Source: JANOYY01 sp043720395
GTDB lineage: Bacteria > Actinomycetota > Acidimicrobiia > Acidimicrobiales > JANYDT01
Assembly: GCA_043720395.1 (NCBI GenBank)
Contig: JAYSSR010000014.1
Location: 71,520 to 135,519, forward strand
DNA length: 64,000 nt
Direction of reading: 5' to 3'
A program made the position numbers and the translations under genes. The notes under the pieces are model-generated. The model did not search any database, was not told where the DNA came from, and saw only the letters and a list, made by a program, of their open reading frames with translations. The first letter of the stretch is position 1, and every line of letters starts with the position of its first letter. Positions 35,161 to 43,171 of this stretch are shown here, one piece after another.

Positions 35161-35910
35161 ATGGCCTACGTTGTCGGAGTGGCCAGCCCGAGGGAGAAAG
35201 TGACCGCCGCGCAGTCGACCGCCGCTGCGATGCGCAAGGACATCCTCGCCGTCGGAAAGCACGGCGAGTTCCTCGGGTCGGAAGATGAACTGCTGGAGCG
35301 CTACGGCGTGAGTAGGCCGACGCTGCGCCAGGCCGCTCGCATCCTCGAACATGAGCAGTTGCTGACGGTTCGCCGTGGCGTCAACGGGGGCATGTTCACC
35401 CGGCTGCCCACGAGCCAAGCGGTCACCAGGGTCGCGGCGGTGTTTCTTCAGGCAAATGCAACGACCATCCACGAACTGCTCACCGCGGTGAACGCCATCA
35501 CCCCAGCGATCGCGCGGATGGCGGCCGAGAACCCTTCCGCAGAAGCTCGTCGGACGTTGCTCGACTGGGTCGAGTCGTACCAGCCACAGATCGCGGCGAT
35601 CCGACCGCGGGGGTTCCTCACGATCGTGACCGAGTTTGGGACGCGCCTGGCGCAGCTCGCCGAGTGCCCCCCGCTGGAGCTGTTCGAGAGCGTCCTGCTG
35701 GAACTGTCGAACGCGGAGACGAGCGTGAACGTGTTCGCCGCACGCGACCGCATCGACGCCGCCAACGAGCACCACCTCGCCCTAGCGGCCGCAGTCAACG
35801 ACGGCGAGGCTGCGTATGCAGAGCAACTCTCGCGAGCGCAGGCGGAACGCTCGACCATGTGGCTCGGACGCTCCGAGCGCCGCATGCGACGCTCCGCCAC
35901 GCTCGCCTGA
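35161..35910 (+). CDS. GntR/FadR-type transcriptional regulator
   Basis: 249 residues from the ATG at 35161. The N-terminal winged helix is FLGSEDELLERYGVSRPTLRQAARILEHEQLLTVRRG followed by the wing GVNGGMFTRLP, typical of the FadR branch of GntR. The C-terminal part is helical with a weak FCD-like pattern (HHLALAAAVNDGEAAYAEQL), the domain that usually binds an acid or acyl-CoA effector. The next genes downstream on the same strand (amidohydrolase, thiolase-like, DUF35) are the probable targets. The start is uncertain by a few codons. Confidence 0.85.
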   Translation: MAYVVGVASPREKVTAAQSTAAAMRKDILAVGKHGEFLGSEDELLERYGVSRPTLRQAARILEHEQLLTVRRGVNGGMFTRLPTSQAVTRVAAVFLQANATTIHELLTAVNAITPAIARMAAENPSAEARRTLLDWVESYQPQIAAIRPRGFLTIVTEFGTRLAQLAECPPLELFESVLLELSNAETSVNVFAARDRIDAANEHHLALAAAVNDGEAAYAEQLSRAQAERSTMWLGRSERRMRRSATLA

Positions 35911-36071
35911 CTCGATACATCCGTCTCTACGACGCAGCCGTCGTTCGGCCACGAGCTTCGGCTTGGGCTTCGATCACCCGCTGGCGCGCTAAAGGCGAAG
36001 GTGGTGTAGAAAGAGATACCTCAATTCGCCAGGCCCCTGGCGACGCAAGCAATCCGGGAGCGCTGAGCACA

Positions 36072-37256
36072 ATGACCGCTACGAGCACGACGACCGAGAC
36101 CAGCACGATCACCGACACCCACAAGATCTGGGCCCACTCGGGCGACTCGCACTTCCTGGAGCCCGACGACCTCTTCCTTTCCAGCATGCCGGAGGACCTC
36201 GCGATGCGCATGCCGCGCAGCGTCAAGGACGCTGATGGCGAGTGGGAGACCGTCCACGTCGATGGGCAGCAATTTCGCCGCCAACTCCCGCAGGGCGCGC
36301 AGAAGGAGTTCTACGAAGCGTCATCAAGAGCCCCCGGAGCGGGCAACACCGCGTTGCGTCTCATCGACCTCGACAACGAGGGCATCTGGGGCGAGGTCGT
36401 GTTCCCGTCGCTCGGCATGTGGAACTCCACGTTCAAGGATCCGGTGCTCGTACGTGAGGCAATGCGCGTCGCCAACGACTGGTCGATGGACACCATTCAG
36501 CGTCCGACCAACAACCGCCTGCTCCCAACTGCGCAGGTGTCGATGCTGTCGCTCAATGACGCCGTCGCCGAGATCGAGCGCACCGCCGAGATGGGCTTCC
36601 GGTCCATTTTTCTTCCGACGCTGCCCCCGGCGAGCCTGCCCGACTACAACCGCGATGACTGGGAGCCGTTCTGGACCGCCGCCGAGCAGGCGAACATGGT
36701 CATCGCGTTCCACATCGGGACCGACCCGATCGACATGACGAGCGACGCTCCCGGTGTGGCCTACCGCGGCCCCGGCGGTGCCGTCCTCAACTACACGGAG
36801 ACCACCTTCTCCGGCCAGCGCGCCACCATGAAGATGGTCGCGTCAGGTGCCCTCGACCGGCACCCCAACCTGAAGGTCCTCGTGTCCGAAGGCGGGGCCA
36901 CGTGGGTGCCCTTCCTCGGCGACCGCATGAACGAGGGCTACCGGCAACATTCGATGCGGGTGCGTCCACAACTCTCCCGCCTGCCGAAAGAGATCCTGTA
37001 TTCGCAGGTCTACGCGTCGTTCCAACACGATGAATCAGCCGTTGCAGCGGTCACCGCGATGGGATATCAGAACGTCATGTGGGGCAGCGATTACCCGCAT
37101 ATGGAAGGCACGTTCGGACACACCCAGAAGACGCTGCACGAACTGTTCGACGGCGTCGACGACGCCACCCGCTACCGAATCACCCAGGGCGCATTCCTCG
37201 AGCTCTTCCCCGAGGTCGGCGCGGCCCCGTCCGGCAGCGATCAGGTGAAGCGATGA
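36072..37256 (+). CDS. Amidohydrolase family 2 protein (TIM-barrel hydrolase/decarboxylase)
   Basis: 394 residues from the ATG at 36072; the upstream frame is a shadow of the regulator gene. Metal-site-like motifs are GDSHFLEP near the N-terminus, MVIAFHIGTD in the middle, and MWGSDYPHMEGT near the C-terminus, as in amidohydrolase-2 proteins related to ACMS decarboxylase. It overlaps the thiolase-like gene by ATGA, so all three genes to 38886 form one operon. The reaction is unknown; actinobacterial homologues commonly sit in steroid or terpenoid catabolic clusters. Confidence 0.85.
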   Translation: MTATSTTTETSTITDTHKIWAHSGDSHFLEPDDLFLSSMPEDLAMRMPRSVKDADGEWETVHVDGQQFRRQLPQGAQKEFYEASSRAPGAGNTALRLIDLDNEGIWGEVVFPSLGMWNSTFKDPVLVREAMRVANDWSMDTIQRPTNNRLLPTAQVSMLSLNDAVAEIERTAEMGFRSIFLPTLPPASLPDYNRDDWEPFWTAAEQANMVIAFHIGTDPIDMTSDAPGVAYRGPGGAVLNYTETTFSGQRATMKMVASGALDRHPNLKVLVSEGGATWVPFLGDRMNEGYRQHSMRVRPQLSRLPKEILYSQVYASFQHDESAVAAVTAMGYQNVMWGSDYPHMEGTFGHTQKTLHELFDGVDDATRYRITQGAFLELFPEVGAAPSGSDQVKR

Positions 37257-38440
37257 CATGGGAAGCACGTGACAAGACCGCCATCGTCGGCATTGGTTCA
37301 ACACCGTTCTACCGGCGCGGCCAGTCACTCCCGCAGACGCCGATGGAGATGGCCTGCAAAGCCATCATTGCGGCCGTCAACGATGCGGGCCTCAACGTCA
37401 AAGATGTGGATGGTTTTGCGTTCTATACGGGCGGCGTCGACACCGGGATACTCGCGGAGACGCTGGGTCTCCCGGAAATCAAATTCAGCGCGACGCTGAC
37501 CGGCGGCGGCAGCGGCTGCCCCGGCTCGGTCGGTCTCGCCAGTGCTGCGATCCTGAGCGGACAGGCCGAGGTGGTCGTAAGTCTGCTTACGTTGCAGCAG
37601 GTCGAGCATGCACGTCTCGGCGCCGCCATGGCCGCAAAGGCGGGTCCGTACGCACGGCCATCCACACCGGAGCGCGACTTCGTCGCACCGTTCGGCGCAT
37701 TCGCTCCCGGCCACTTCTTCTCGATGCTCGCGAAGCGCCACATGCACGAGTACGGCACAAAGCGCGAACATTTCGCCGAGGTCGCGATCAGTACGCGCGC
37801 GTATGCCATCACGCACCCCACGTCGATCCGCAAGACACCGCTCACCCTTGACGAGTACTTCTCTGCGCGCATGATTTCCGATCCTCTCTGCCTCTTCGAT
37901 TACACGATGGAGAGCGACGGTGCGGTCGCGGTCATCACGACAAGCGTCGAACGAGCGAAGGACCTGCGTCACCCGCCCGTGTACATCAGCGGCGTCGCGA
38001 GCGGCGGCGACGGACGCTGGGGACGCGGCATCGGTGCCATGAACATGCCCGATGATCTGTTCCCCACGGCGGGCGGCGCGGCAGTCGCGAAGCGGGTCTA
38101 TGAGCGAGCGGGCGTCGGCCCCGAAGACATCGACGTCGCGCTCCTCTACGACCACTTCTCCCCCATGGTCCTTCTGCAGCTTGAGGACTTCGGCTTCTGC
38201 GGACGCGGCGAGAGCGGTCCGTTCGTGGCCGAGGGCAACCTGCGGCCCGGTGGAAAGCTGCCTGTGAACACCCACGGCGGCAACCTGTCCAACTGCTACA
38301 TCATCGGCATGACGCACATCACGGAGGCGGTCGAGCAGATGCGCGGCACCGCACCCAATCAGGTGCCGGGCGCGGAAGTCGCGCTCGTGACCGGCGGCCC
38401 GTCGTCCATCCCCTACTCGGCCCTCATCCTCCGGAAGTGA
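37253..38440 (+). CDS. Thiolase-fold lipid-transfer protein/aldolase (Ltp2/SCP-x-like)
   Basis: 395 residues. Thiolase fold with GGGSGCPGSVGLASAAI (Cys89 at the nucleophile loop), VALLYDHFSPMVLLQLEDFGFCG and NTHGGNLSNCYIIGMTHITEAVEQMRG. In actinobacteria such proteins partnered by a DUF35 protein either are thiolases or, as Ltp2, catalyse retro-aldol cleavage of a steroid side-chain CoA using tyrosines. The Tyr in LLYDHF and in NCYIIG are candidates for those tyrosines, but Cys89 is also kept, so both functions are possible. ATGA overlap with the amidohydrolase gene upstream, and 2-nt gap to the DUF35 gene. Confidence 0.85.
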   Translation: MTWEARDKTAIVGIGSTPFYRRGQSLPQTPMEMACKAIIAAVNDAGLNVKDVDGFAFYTGGVDTGILAETLGLPEIKFSATLTGGGSGCPGSVGLASAAILSGQAEVVVSLLTLQQVEHARLGAAMAAKAGPYARPSTPERDFVAPFGAFAPGHFFSMLAKRHMHEYGTKREHFAEVAISTRAYAITHPTSIRKTPLTLDEYFSARMISDPLCLFDYTMESDGAVAVITTSVERAKDLRHPPVYISGVASGGDGRWGRGIGAMNMPDDLFPTAGGAAVAKRVYERAGVGPEDIDVALLYDHFSPMVLLQLEDFGFCGRGESGPFVAEGNLRPGGKLPVNTHGGNLSNCYIIGMTHITEAVEQMRGTAPNQVPGAEVALVTGGPSSIPYSALILRK

Positions 38441-38442
38441 CC

Positions 38443-38886
38443 ATGTCCTCCCTGCCTGCAACGGTCAACGGTCTCCTCCCCGACCACCTCGCCAACATCG
38501 GACCCGACGCCTGGTCCGCTCCGTTCTGGGACGCTGCCCGCGAGCACCGGCTCGCCTTCGCCCGGTGCGTGAAGTGCGGTCGCTACCGCTACCCCGCCGG
38601 CCCGTTCTGCGGCACGTGTGTCACCCAGGAGATCGAGTGGGTCACATCCGAGGGCAAGGCCACGCTGTACACGTTCACGATCGTGCGCCACGGCGTCACA
38701 CCTGACCTGCTCGGTGCCACGCCGTACGTGCTCGCCGTCGTCGACATCGATGACGCCCCCGGAGTCCGCATGCTCACCAACGTCGTCGGATGCGACTTCG
38801 ACGCTCTCCAGGTCGGCGACGCGCTCTCGGTGTACTGGCACGACACCGAAGGCGGCGTCACGATCCCCCGGTTCACCCTTGCGTAA
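38443..38886 (+). CDS. DUF35 OB-fold/zinc-ribbon partner protein
   Basis: 147 residues. The N-terminal rubredoxin-like zinc ribbon has CVKCG and, 10 residues later, CGTC; then an OB-fold (VTSEGKATLYTFTIVRH, LAVVDIDDAPGVRMLTNVVG). DUF35 proteins bind thiolase-fold enzymes and acyl-CoA and are needed for activity, e.g. the ChsH2 C-terminal domain with Ltp2. GGAAG lies 6 nt before the ATG at 38443; the GTG at 38437 is an alternative that overlaps the previous stop. It completes the amidohydrolase operon. Confidence 0.88.
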   Translation: MSSLPATVNGLLPDHLANIGPDAWSAPFWDAAREHRLAFARCVKCGRYRYPAGPFCGTCVTQEIEWVTSEGKATLYTFTIVRHGVTPDLLGATPYVLAVVDIDDAPGVRMLTNVVGCDFDALQVGDALSVYWHDTEGGVTIPRFTLA

Positions 38887-38908
38887 AAGGTCCCGGGCTC
38901 ATCGATTC

Positions 38909-38987
38909 GACGAGTGACGGCACAGCGCCACGTTGCGCTCACAGCGTGTCGCTGTGCGGTCAAGGTGGCGCTGTACGCGGACTCGTC
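38909..38987. repeat. 79-bp dispersed palindromic element, copy 3
   Basis: GACGAGTG...GACTCGTC ends (one mismatch to the other copies), ACAGCGCCA...TGGCGCTGT inner arms and a 35-nt centre containing CACAGCGTGTCGCTGTG. It starts 23 bp after the DUF35 stop. Confidence 0.85.
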
Positions 38988-39124
38988 GATGCACAACACC
39001 GCCAACCGCCCGAGCGCCGGCGCTGCCGCTCTCGCACCTCAGCGCGCTTATCAACCGAACGAAGACGTCGCCGTCGCTACAGAAGTCCGTCGTTTCTGTC
39101 ATACCCCCTCCGTCGGGTGATCTC

Positions 39125-39823
39125 ATGACGACTACCGATACGCTTTCCCCCATGACCCCCACACCGGTCAAGGCATCCCCGTCGTCTGTCACTTATCCCG
39201 ACAGCGATGGAAAGCCCATGTCCGACAACACGCTCCAGTTCGACACGATCGCATACATCGTGGCCGCGCTCAGGTCCTGGTTCCTGCACCGACTCGACGT
39301 CTTCGTGGCCGGCGACCTGCTCTGGTACTACAGCGAAGGCGATCCCAAAGCTTGCATCGCACCCGATGGGCTGATCGCGTTCGGGCGGCCGCCCGGCTGT
39401 CGCGGCTCCTACAAACAATGGGAGGAAGACGACATCTGCCCACAGGTCGTGTTCGAGGTGCTCTCACCAAAGAACACCCGACCCGAAATGCGCCGCAAGT
39501 ACCACACATATGCGCGCTTAGGATGCCACGAGTACTACGAGATCGACCCGTACAAGAAGCACATCATCGGATTCGAGATGATGGACGGCGTGTTGACCAA
39601 CATCAGCGATGCGATCGGCCGCCGGAGCACCAGCCTCGGACTCGACCTTGCATTCGACGACGAGATCTTTCGTTTCGTCGACACAAACGGCAACTTCCTG
39701 CCGACATCGATCGAGGCCGTCGAGGCGGCTCGGGTTGCCACGTCGAACGCACACGACGCAAATTCTCGAGCGGAGCGACTCGCCGAACAGCTCCGGGCAC
39801 TCGGTATCGAACCGCACGCATAG
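39125..39823 (+). CDS. Uma2-family PD-(D/E)XK putative endonuclease
   Basis: 232 residues from the ATG at 39125; upstream frame overlaps the 79-bp repeat. The nuclease-like core is CIAPDGLIAFG (Asp) and CPQVVFEVLSPKNTRPEMRRK (Glu and downstream Lys), followed by YARLGCHEYYEIDPYKK, all characteristic of Uma2/DUF820. A helical C-terminus (ARVATSNAHDANSRAERLAEQLRAL) follows. Uma2 genes are abundant in cyanobacteria and some actinobacteria and their function is unknown; many are thought to be mobile. It stands alone, convergent with the glycosyltransferase gene. Confidence 0.85.
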   Translation: MTTTDTLSPMTPTPVKASPSSVTYPDSDGKPMSDNTLQFDTIAYIVAALRSWFLHRLDVFVAGDLLWYYSEGDPKACIAPDGLIAFGRPPGCRGSYKQWEEDDICPQVVFEVLSPKNTRPEMRRKYHTYARLGCHEYYEIDPYKKHIIGFEMMDGVLTNISDAIGRRSTSLGLDLAFDDEIFRFVDTNGNFLPTSIEAVEAARVATSNAHDANSRAERLAEQLRALGIEPHA

Positions 39824-39881
39824 CGCGAACATCGGCCACGAAAGTGACCGTCAAATGTCGCGCTCCGCCGATTGACGCTGG

Positions 39882-41051
39882 TTATTTGTCTTGCGATTCA
39901 GCGAAGGCCGACCCATACATTTTGAGGAACAACTGCCCAGATTCCTCGAACGACAGCACCCGTTCGACATACTCGCGTGGGTGGAATTCATGGCCATCGA
40001 GACGACGACGGAACGTTTCGAGGACGCTGGGAAACGCGCCAGCATCGACAAATCGTTCACCGCACTCGGGACCGAAGAATGGAACCGACGAGCCCGGCAC
40101 CGGGACGTCCGAGTAGAGAAACCGCTGCGGGTCGAGCCAGAACCCATTGTCCCAGGCCAGAATGGGAACGTTCATCGCCATGGCCTCCTGATAGGCGAGC
40201 CCCTGCGTCTCATGTTCGCAAATGAAGACCATTGACTTCGCCCGCTCCAGCTGATTCCGGTAGTTCTCCCGTTCATAGCTTCCGTACCGAACGACCTCCA
40301 CTCGGAGACCGGCTTTCGCTAATTCAGCAAGTACAGGGTCGAGAATTTCCGGAACATACCGTTCTCTGTCCCATCGAATCTTGTCGTAGACGAGAAAGTC
40401 AATGTCCTTCTCATGAGCCGACGCATCACGCCAATGACCTGCGTCGATTCCGGCGTACCAGAGCACGCATCGGTCGCCATACAGCGGTGCAAAGAGTTCG
40501 CGCACCCATTCGCAAGGAACGATGTAGGAACGAATACGTGGGTCGTCGAAGAGGTTGGGACGCTGCAACGGGTGGTCGAACAACCCAGGTCCGAGCACGA
40601 CCGGGTTCGGGAGCGTCCAATTATCGAGAATGTGGGGGTACCCGCCTGCGATCACCGGGTACTCGGGGTTTGCCCGGGCAAGCGCGTAATCGTTCACGAC
40701 AGGAACCCAGCCCTGGCGACGGGACGACTCCAGAAGGGACTTGAAAGCGACCTCGAATCCAGACATTCGCTGCGCACCACGACCGGCGTGGAGGACACGC
40801 CGCGCACCACGCTTGACGTGGCGTCGCCAGCCCCCGGACTCAACGTCTTCAAAGAAAAGCAGCGCAACGCGATCGCGATCGCAATCGAGCGGCCGAGCGT
40901 GCCAGCCTCGATGCAATGCACGGTCACTGGTCCGCCGACCTGTCTCTCTGGCAGCGGAGGCGGCATGCCCGACCAGCTGTCGAAAAGAAGCGAACGAGGG
41001 CGCGAACGTGTGACGTCGTGACACATTCCGCAGCTCTCGTAGCCCAATCAT
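39882..41051 (-). CDS. Glycosyltransferase-like protein (GT-B C-terminal half)
   Basis: 389 residues from the ATG at 41051, which has AGGAG 10 nt upstream. The conserved part begins around residue 85 (MSGFEVAFKSLLESSRRQGW) and ends in a GT-B type donor site, MVFICEHETQGLAYQEAMAMNVPILAW, with the Glu expected for nucleotide-sugar binding. The first ~80 residues are Arg-rich and unlike any family I know, so the true start may be internal. The DNA here is visibly AT-richer than its neighbours and the gene has no glycan-biosynthesis neighbours, which suggests recent acquisition. Acceptor and sugar are unknown. Confidence 0.68.
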   Translation of the reverse strand: MIGLRELRNVSRRHTFAPSFASFRQLVGHAASAARETGRRTSDRALHRGWHARPLDCDRDRVALLFFEDVESGGWRRHVKRGARRVLHAGRGAQRMSGFEVAFKSLLESSRRQGWVPVVNDYALARANPEYPVIAGGYPHILDNWTLPNPVVLGPGLFDHPLQRPNLFDDPRIRSYIVPCEWVRELFAPLYGDRCVLWYAGIDAGHWRDASAHEKDIDFLVYDKIRWDRERYVPEILDPVLAELAKAGLRVEVVRYGSYERENYRNQLERAKSMVFICEHETQGLAYQEAMAMNVPILAWDNGFWLDPQRFLYSDVPVPGSSVPFFGPECGERFVDAGAFPSVLETFRRRLDGHEFHPREYVERVLSFEESGQLFLKMYGSAFAESQDK

Positions 41052-41214
41052 CGGTGCGTTACTCCTGGAGGAAAAAGTTGAAAAATGCAGTGCCGGTCGG
41101 CCGTCCGCACAGTCAACGAGCCTACCTGGGCTTACGGACAACATGACCCCACGACGTGGACCCGACACGTGGCGAAACGCCCAACGTGCCTCGATGGAAC
41201 GTCCAGCTCGAGAT

Positions 41215-41230
41215 TGTGACACGTATCACA
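41215..41230. promoter_or_regulatory. CRP/FNR-type operator upstream of the ABC exporter
   Basis: TGTGACACGTATCACA fits the CRP/Vfr/GlxR consensus TGTGA-N6-TCACA perfectly. It ends 52 bp before the ATG at 41283. A cAMP-responsive or related CRP-family regulator may control the transporter operon. Confidence 0.6.
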
Positions 41231-41282
41231 CGTGACTGAACCGGGTTCCGTCATTCGCAAGCGGACGGGTACGGTCGTAGCA

Positions 41283-42332
41283 ATGAGTCCTACCGAGCAT
41301 CCCATCGTCGCGACCGGCCTCGTCCGAAAATTCGGCGATATCGAGGCGGTGAAGGGTGTCGACCTCGAAGTACGCCAGGGTGAGATCTTCGGCTTCCTCG
41401 GTCCGAATGGCGCGGGCAAGTCCACAACTGTTCGCATGCTCACGACGCTGCTGCGCCCGACCGGTGGGAGCGCCCGCGTCGCCGGGTTCGACGTAGTCAC
41501 CCAAGCCGATCAGGTCCGCCGCCGCATTGGCGTCGCACTGCAGGACGCCGCGATCGACCCACTCATGACCGGCACCGAACTGCTCGACCTCCAAGGCGTC
41601 CTCTACGGATTGCCGAAGGTGGTCGCCCGCAACCGCGCGCACGAACTGTTGGAGCGCGTTGGGCTCACCGCTGCGAAGGATCGACGGGTGGGCACCTACT
41701 CGGGCGGTATGCGTCGACGCCTCGACCTCGCGCTCTCGCTCATTCACTCCCCAGGCGTGTTGTTCCTCGACGAGCCCACCACGGGCCTCGATCCGATGAG
41801 CAGGATGTCGCTGTGGGAGGAGGTACGCCGGCTCAACAGCGAGGGCACCACGGTCCTGCTCACCACGCAATATCTCGAAGAGGCCGACCAGCTCGCGAAC
41901 CGGATCGCGATCATCGACAACGGGCTCATCGTGCGCGAGGGGGACCCGAAGGTGTTGAAAGAGTCTGTCGGTTCTCCGACGCTGTTCATCGAGGTTGCTC
42001 CGGGCCGCGAAGACGTCGCCCGAACGGTGTTGAAAACGTTCGGTGAGGCGCGTCCAGGAAGCGAGGGACAGCTCGGCGTCGGCTTGCGCGAAGGGGCCGC
42101 CGCCGTCGCCGACGTCGTGCGTGCGCTCGACGAAGCCGGCGTCCCGCTCACCAACCTTCATCTGAGCGCTCCGAGTCTCGACGATGTCTTCGCGGAGGCG
42201 ACCGGTCACCGACTGGAAGGTGCCGCGCCTTCCTCGGACGCCGACAGCCTCCCTGGAGGCCCCGGCAGCGACCCGCCCGGCAAGGGTCGGCGCGGCCGAA
42301 AGGCAGCGAAACAGGCAGCGGGAGCGCAATGA
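41283..42332 (+). CDS. ABC transporter ATP-binding protein (DrrA-like)
   Basis: 349 residues. Walker A GPNGAGKSTT, Q-loop VALQDAA, signature YSGGMRRRLDLA, Walker B VLFLDEPTTGLD and the H-loop region LLTTQYLEEAD, with a C-terminal extension found in DrrA-type exporters of drugs or polyketides. The last ~30 residues are Pro/Gly then Lys/Arg-rich. The ATG at 41283 fits the family better than the GTG at 41232. ATGA overlap with the first permease gene; energises export with the two permeases downstream. Confidence 0.93.
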   Translation: MSPTEHPIVATGLVRKFGDIEAVKGVDLEVRQGEIFGFLGPNGAGKSTTVRMLTTLLRPTGGSARVAGFDVVTQADQVRRRIGVALQDAAIDPLMTGTELLDLQGVLYGLPKVVARNRAHELLERVGLTAAKDRRVGTYSGGMRRRLDLALSLIHSPGVLFLDEPTTGLDPMSRMSLWEEVRRLNSEGTTVLLTTQYLEEADQLANRIAIIDNGLIVREGDPKVLKESVGSPTLFIEVAPGREDVARTVLKTFGEARPGSEGQLGVGLREGAAAVADVVRALDEAGVPLTNLHLSAPSLDDVFAEATGHRLEGAAPSSDADSLPGGPGSDPPGKGRRGRKAAKQAAGAQ

Positions 42333-43171
42333 GCAGCGCAACGTCCGCGGGGTACGCGCCGGACCCGACGATGGCGGACCGTCTCCGCCCAAAAGCAGTC
42401 GCGCAATTCCTCGCCCTCTCGAAACGATCGCTCGCCGGGTCGATGCGACAGCTGCCGCTGATGCTGCCGTCGCTTATCTTCCCGATGTTCTTCGTGGCGA
42501 TCAACACGTCGAGTTTTCACAAATCGCTGCCCCTCCTACGAGCGAACGGCTACCCGCAGCTCACGTCATTTCTCACGTTCACGCTCGCTGCCACGGTTGT
42601 GCAAGGCGTGCTGTTCGGATGCGTGCAAGGCGCAACCGATCTTGCAACGGACATCGAGCTCGGCTTCTTCGAGCGACTCACCGCGGCCCCGGCAAGCCGA
42701 GCTGCGATTCTTGTCGCACGACTCGTCGGCAGCGTCGTGGTCGGCATCGCGCAGGGTGCACTGTTCACCGGGATCTTGATGGTCTTCGGTGCGCGTATTT
42801 CGGGTGGCGTCCCGGCGTTCCTCGTATTGCTCGTTTCCTCCGGGTTGCTCGCGTTGGCGTTCGGCGGACTGTTGGCGGCGATGGCGTTGAAGACCGGGTC
42901 GGCAGAAGCCGTGCAGAGCAGCTTTCCGATCATGTTCATCCTGTTGTTCGCATCGTCGGCGTTCTTTCCGCGCGAGACCATGACGGGCGTCTTCAAGAAG
43001 GCGGCGGGAATCAACCCGGTGTCGCACGTCGTCGAGGGGTTGCGGGAGCTGATCATCAACGGGTGGTCGACCAGCGCTGCGCTCAAGGCGGTGCTTGTCC
43101 CTACGGCGATGGCCGTGGTGACCTTTGCGATCGCGGTGCGATCGCTCCAGAAGAGATTGGCCGCCCGATGA
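42329..43171 (+). CDS. ABC-2 type permease, subunit 1
   Basis: 280 residues with about six hydrophobic segments (e.g. LPLMLPSLIFPMFFVAI, AATVVQGVLFGCVQG, LVGSVVVGIAQGALFTGIL, AFLVLLVSSGLLALAFGGLLAAMAL, FPIMFILLFASSAFF). The F-P-R-E-T-M-x-G and NPVSHVVEGLRELII motifs are those of DrrB-type permeases. Coupled by ATGA overlaps to the ATPase gene before and the second permease after. Exported substrate unknown. Confidence 0.9.
   Translation: MSSATSAGYAPDPTMADRLRPKAVAQFLALSKRSLAGSMRQLPLMLPSLIFPMFFVAINTSSFHKSLPLLRANGYPQLTSFLTFTLAATVVQGVLFGCVQGATDLATDIELGFFERLTAAPASRAAILVARLVGSVVVGIAQGALFTGILMVFGARISGGVPAFLVLLVSSGLLALAFGGLLAAMALKTGSAEAVQSSFPIMFILLFASSAFFPRETMTGVFKKAAGINPVSHVVEGLRELIINGWSTSAALKAVLVPTAMAVVTFAIAVRSLQKRLAAR

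Noticed and set aside
41085..41219. 44-codon ORF after a GGAGG in the gap before the ABC operon
   Set aside because: It runs into the CRP-type site, has no recognisable motif, and the GGAGG arises by chance opposite the glycosyltransferase leader.
42184..43167. Long N-terminal extension of the second permease
   Set aside because: Shadow of the ATPase and first permease genes; the ATG at 43168 overlaps the previous stop and gives a normal permease.
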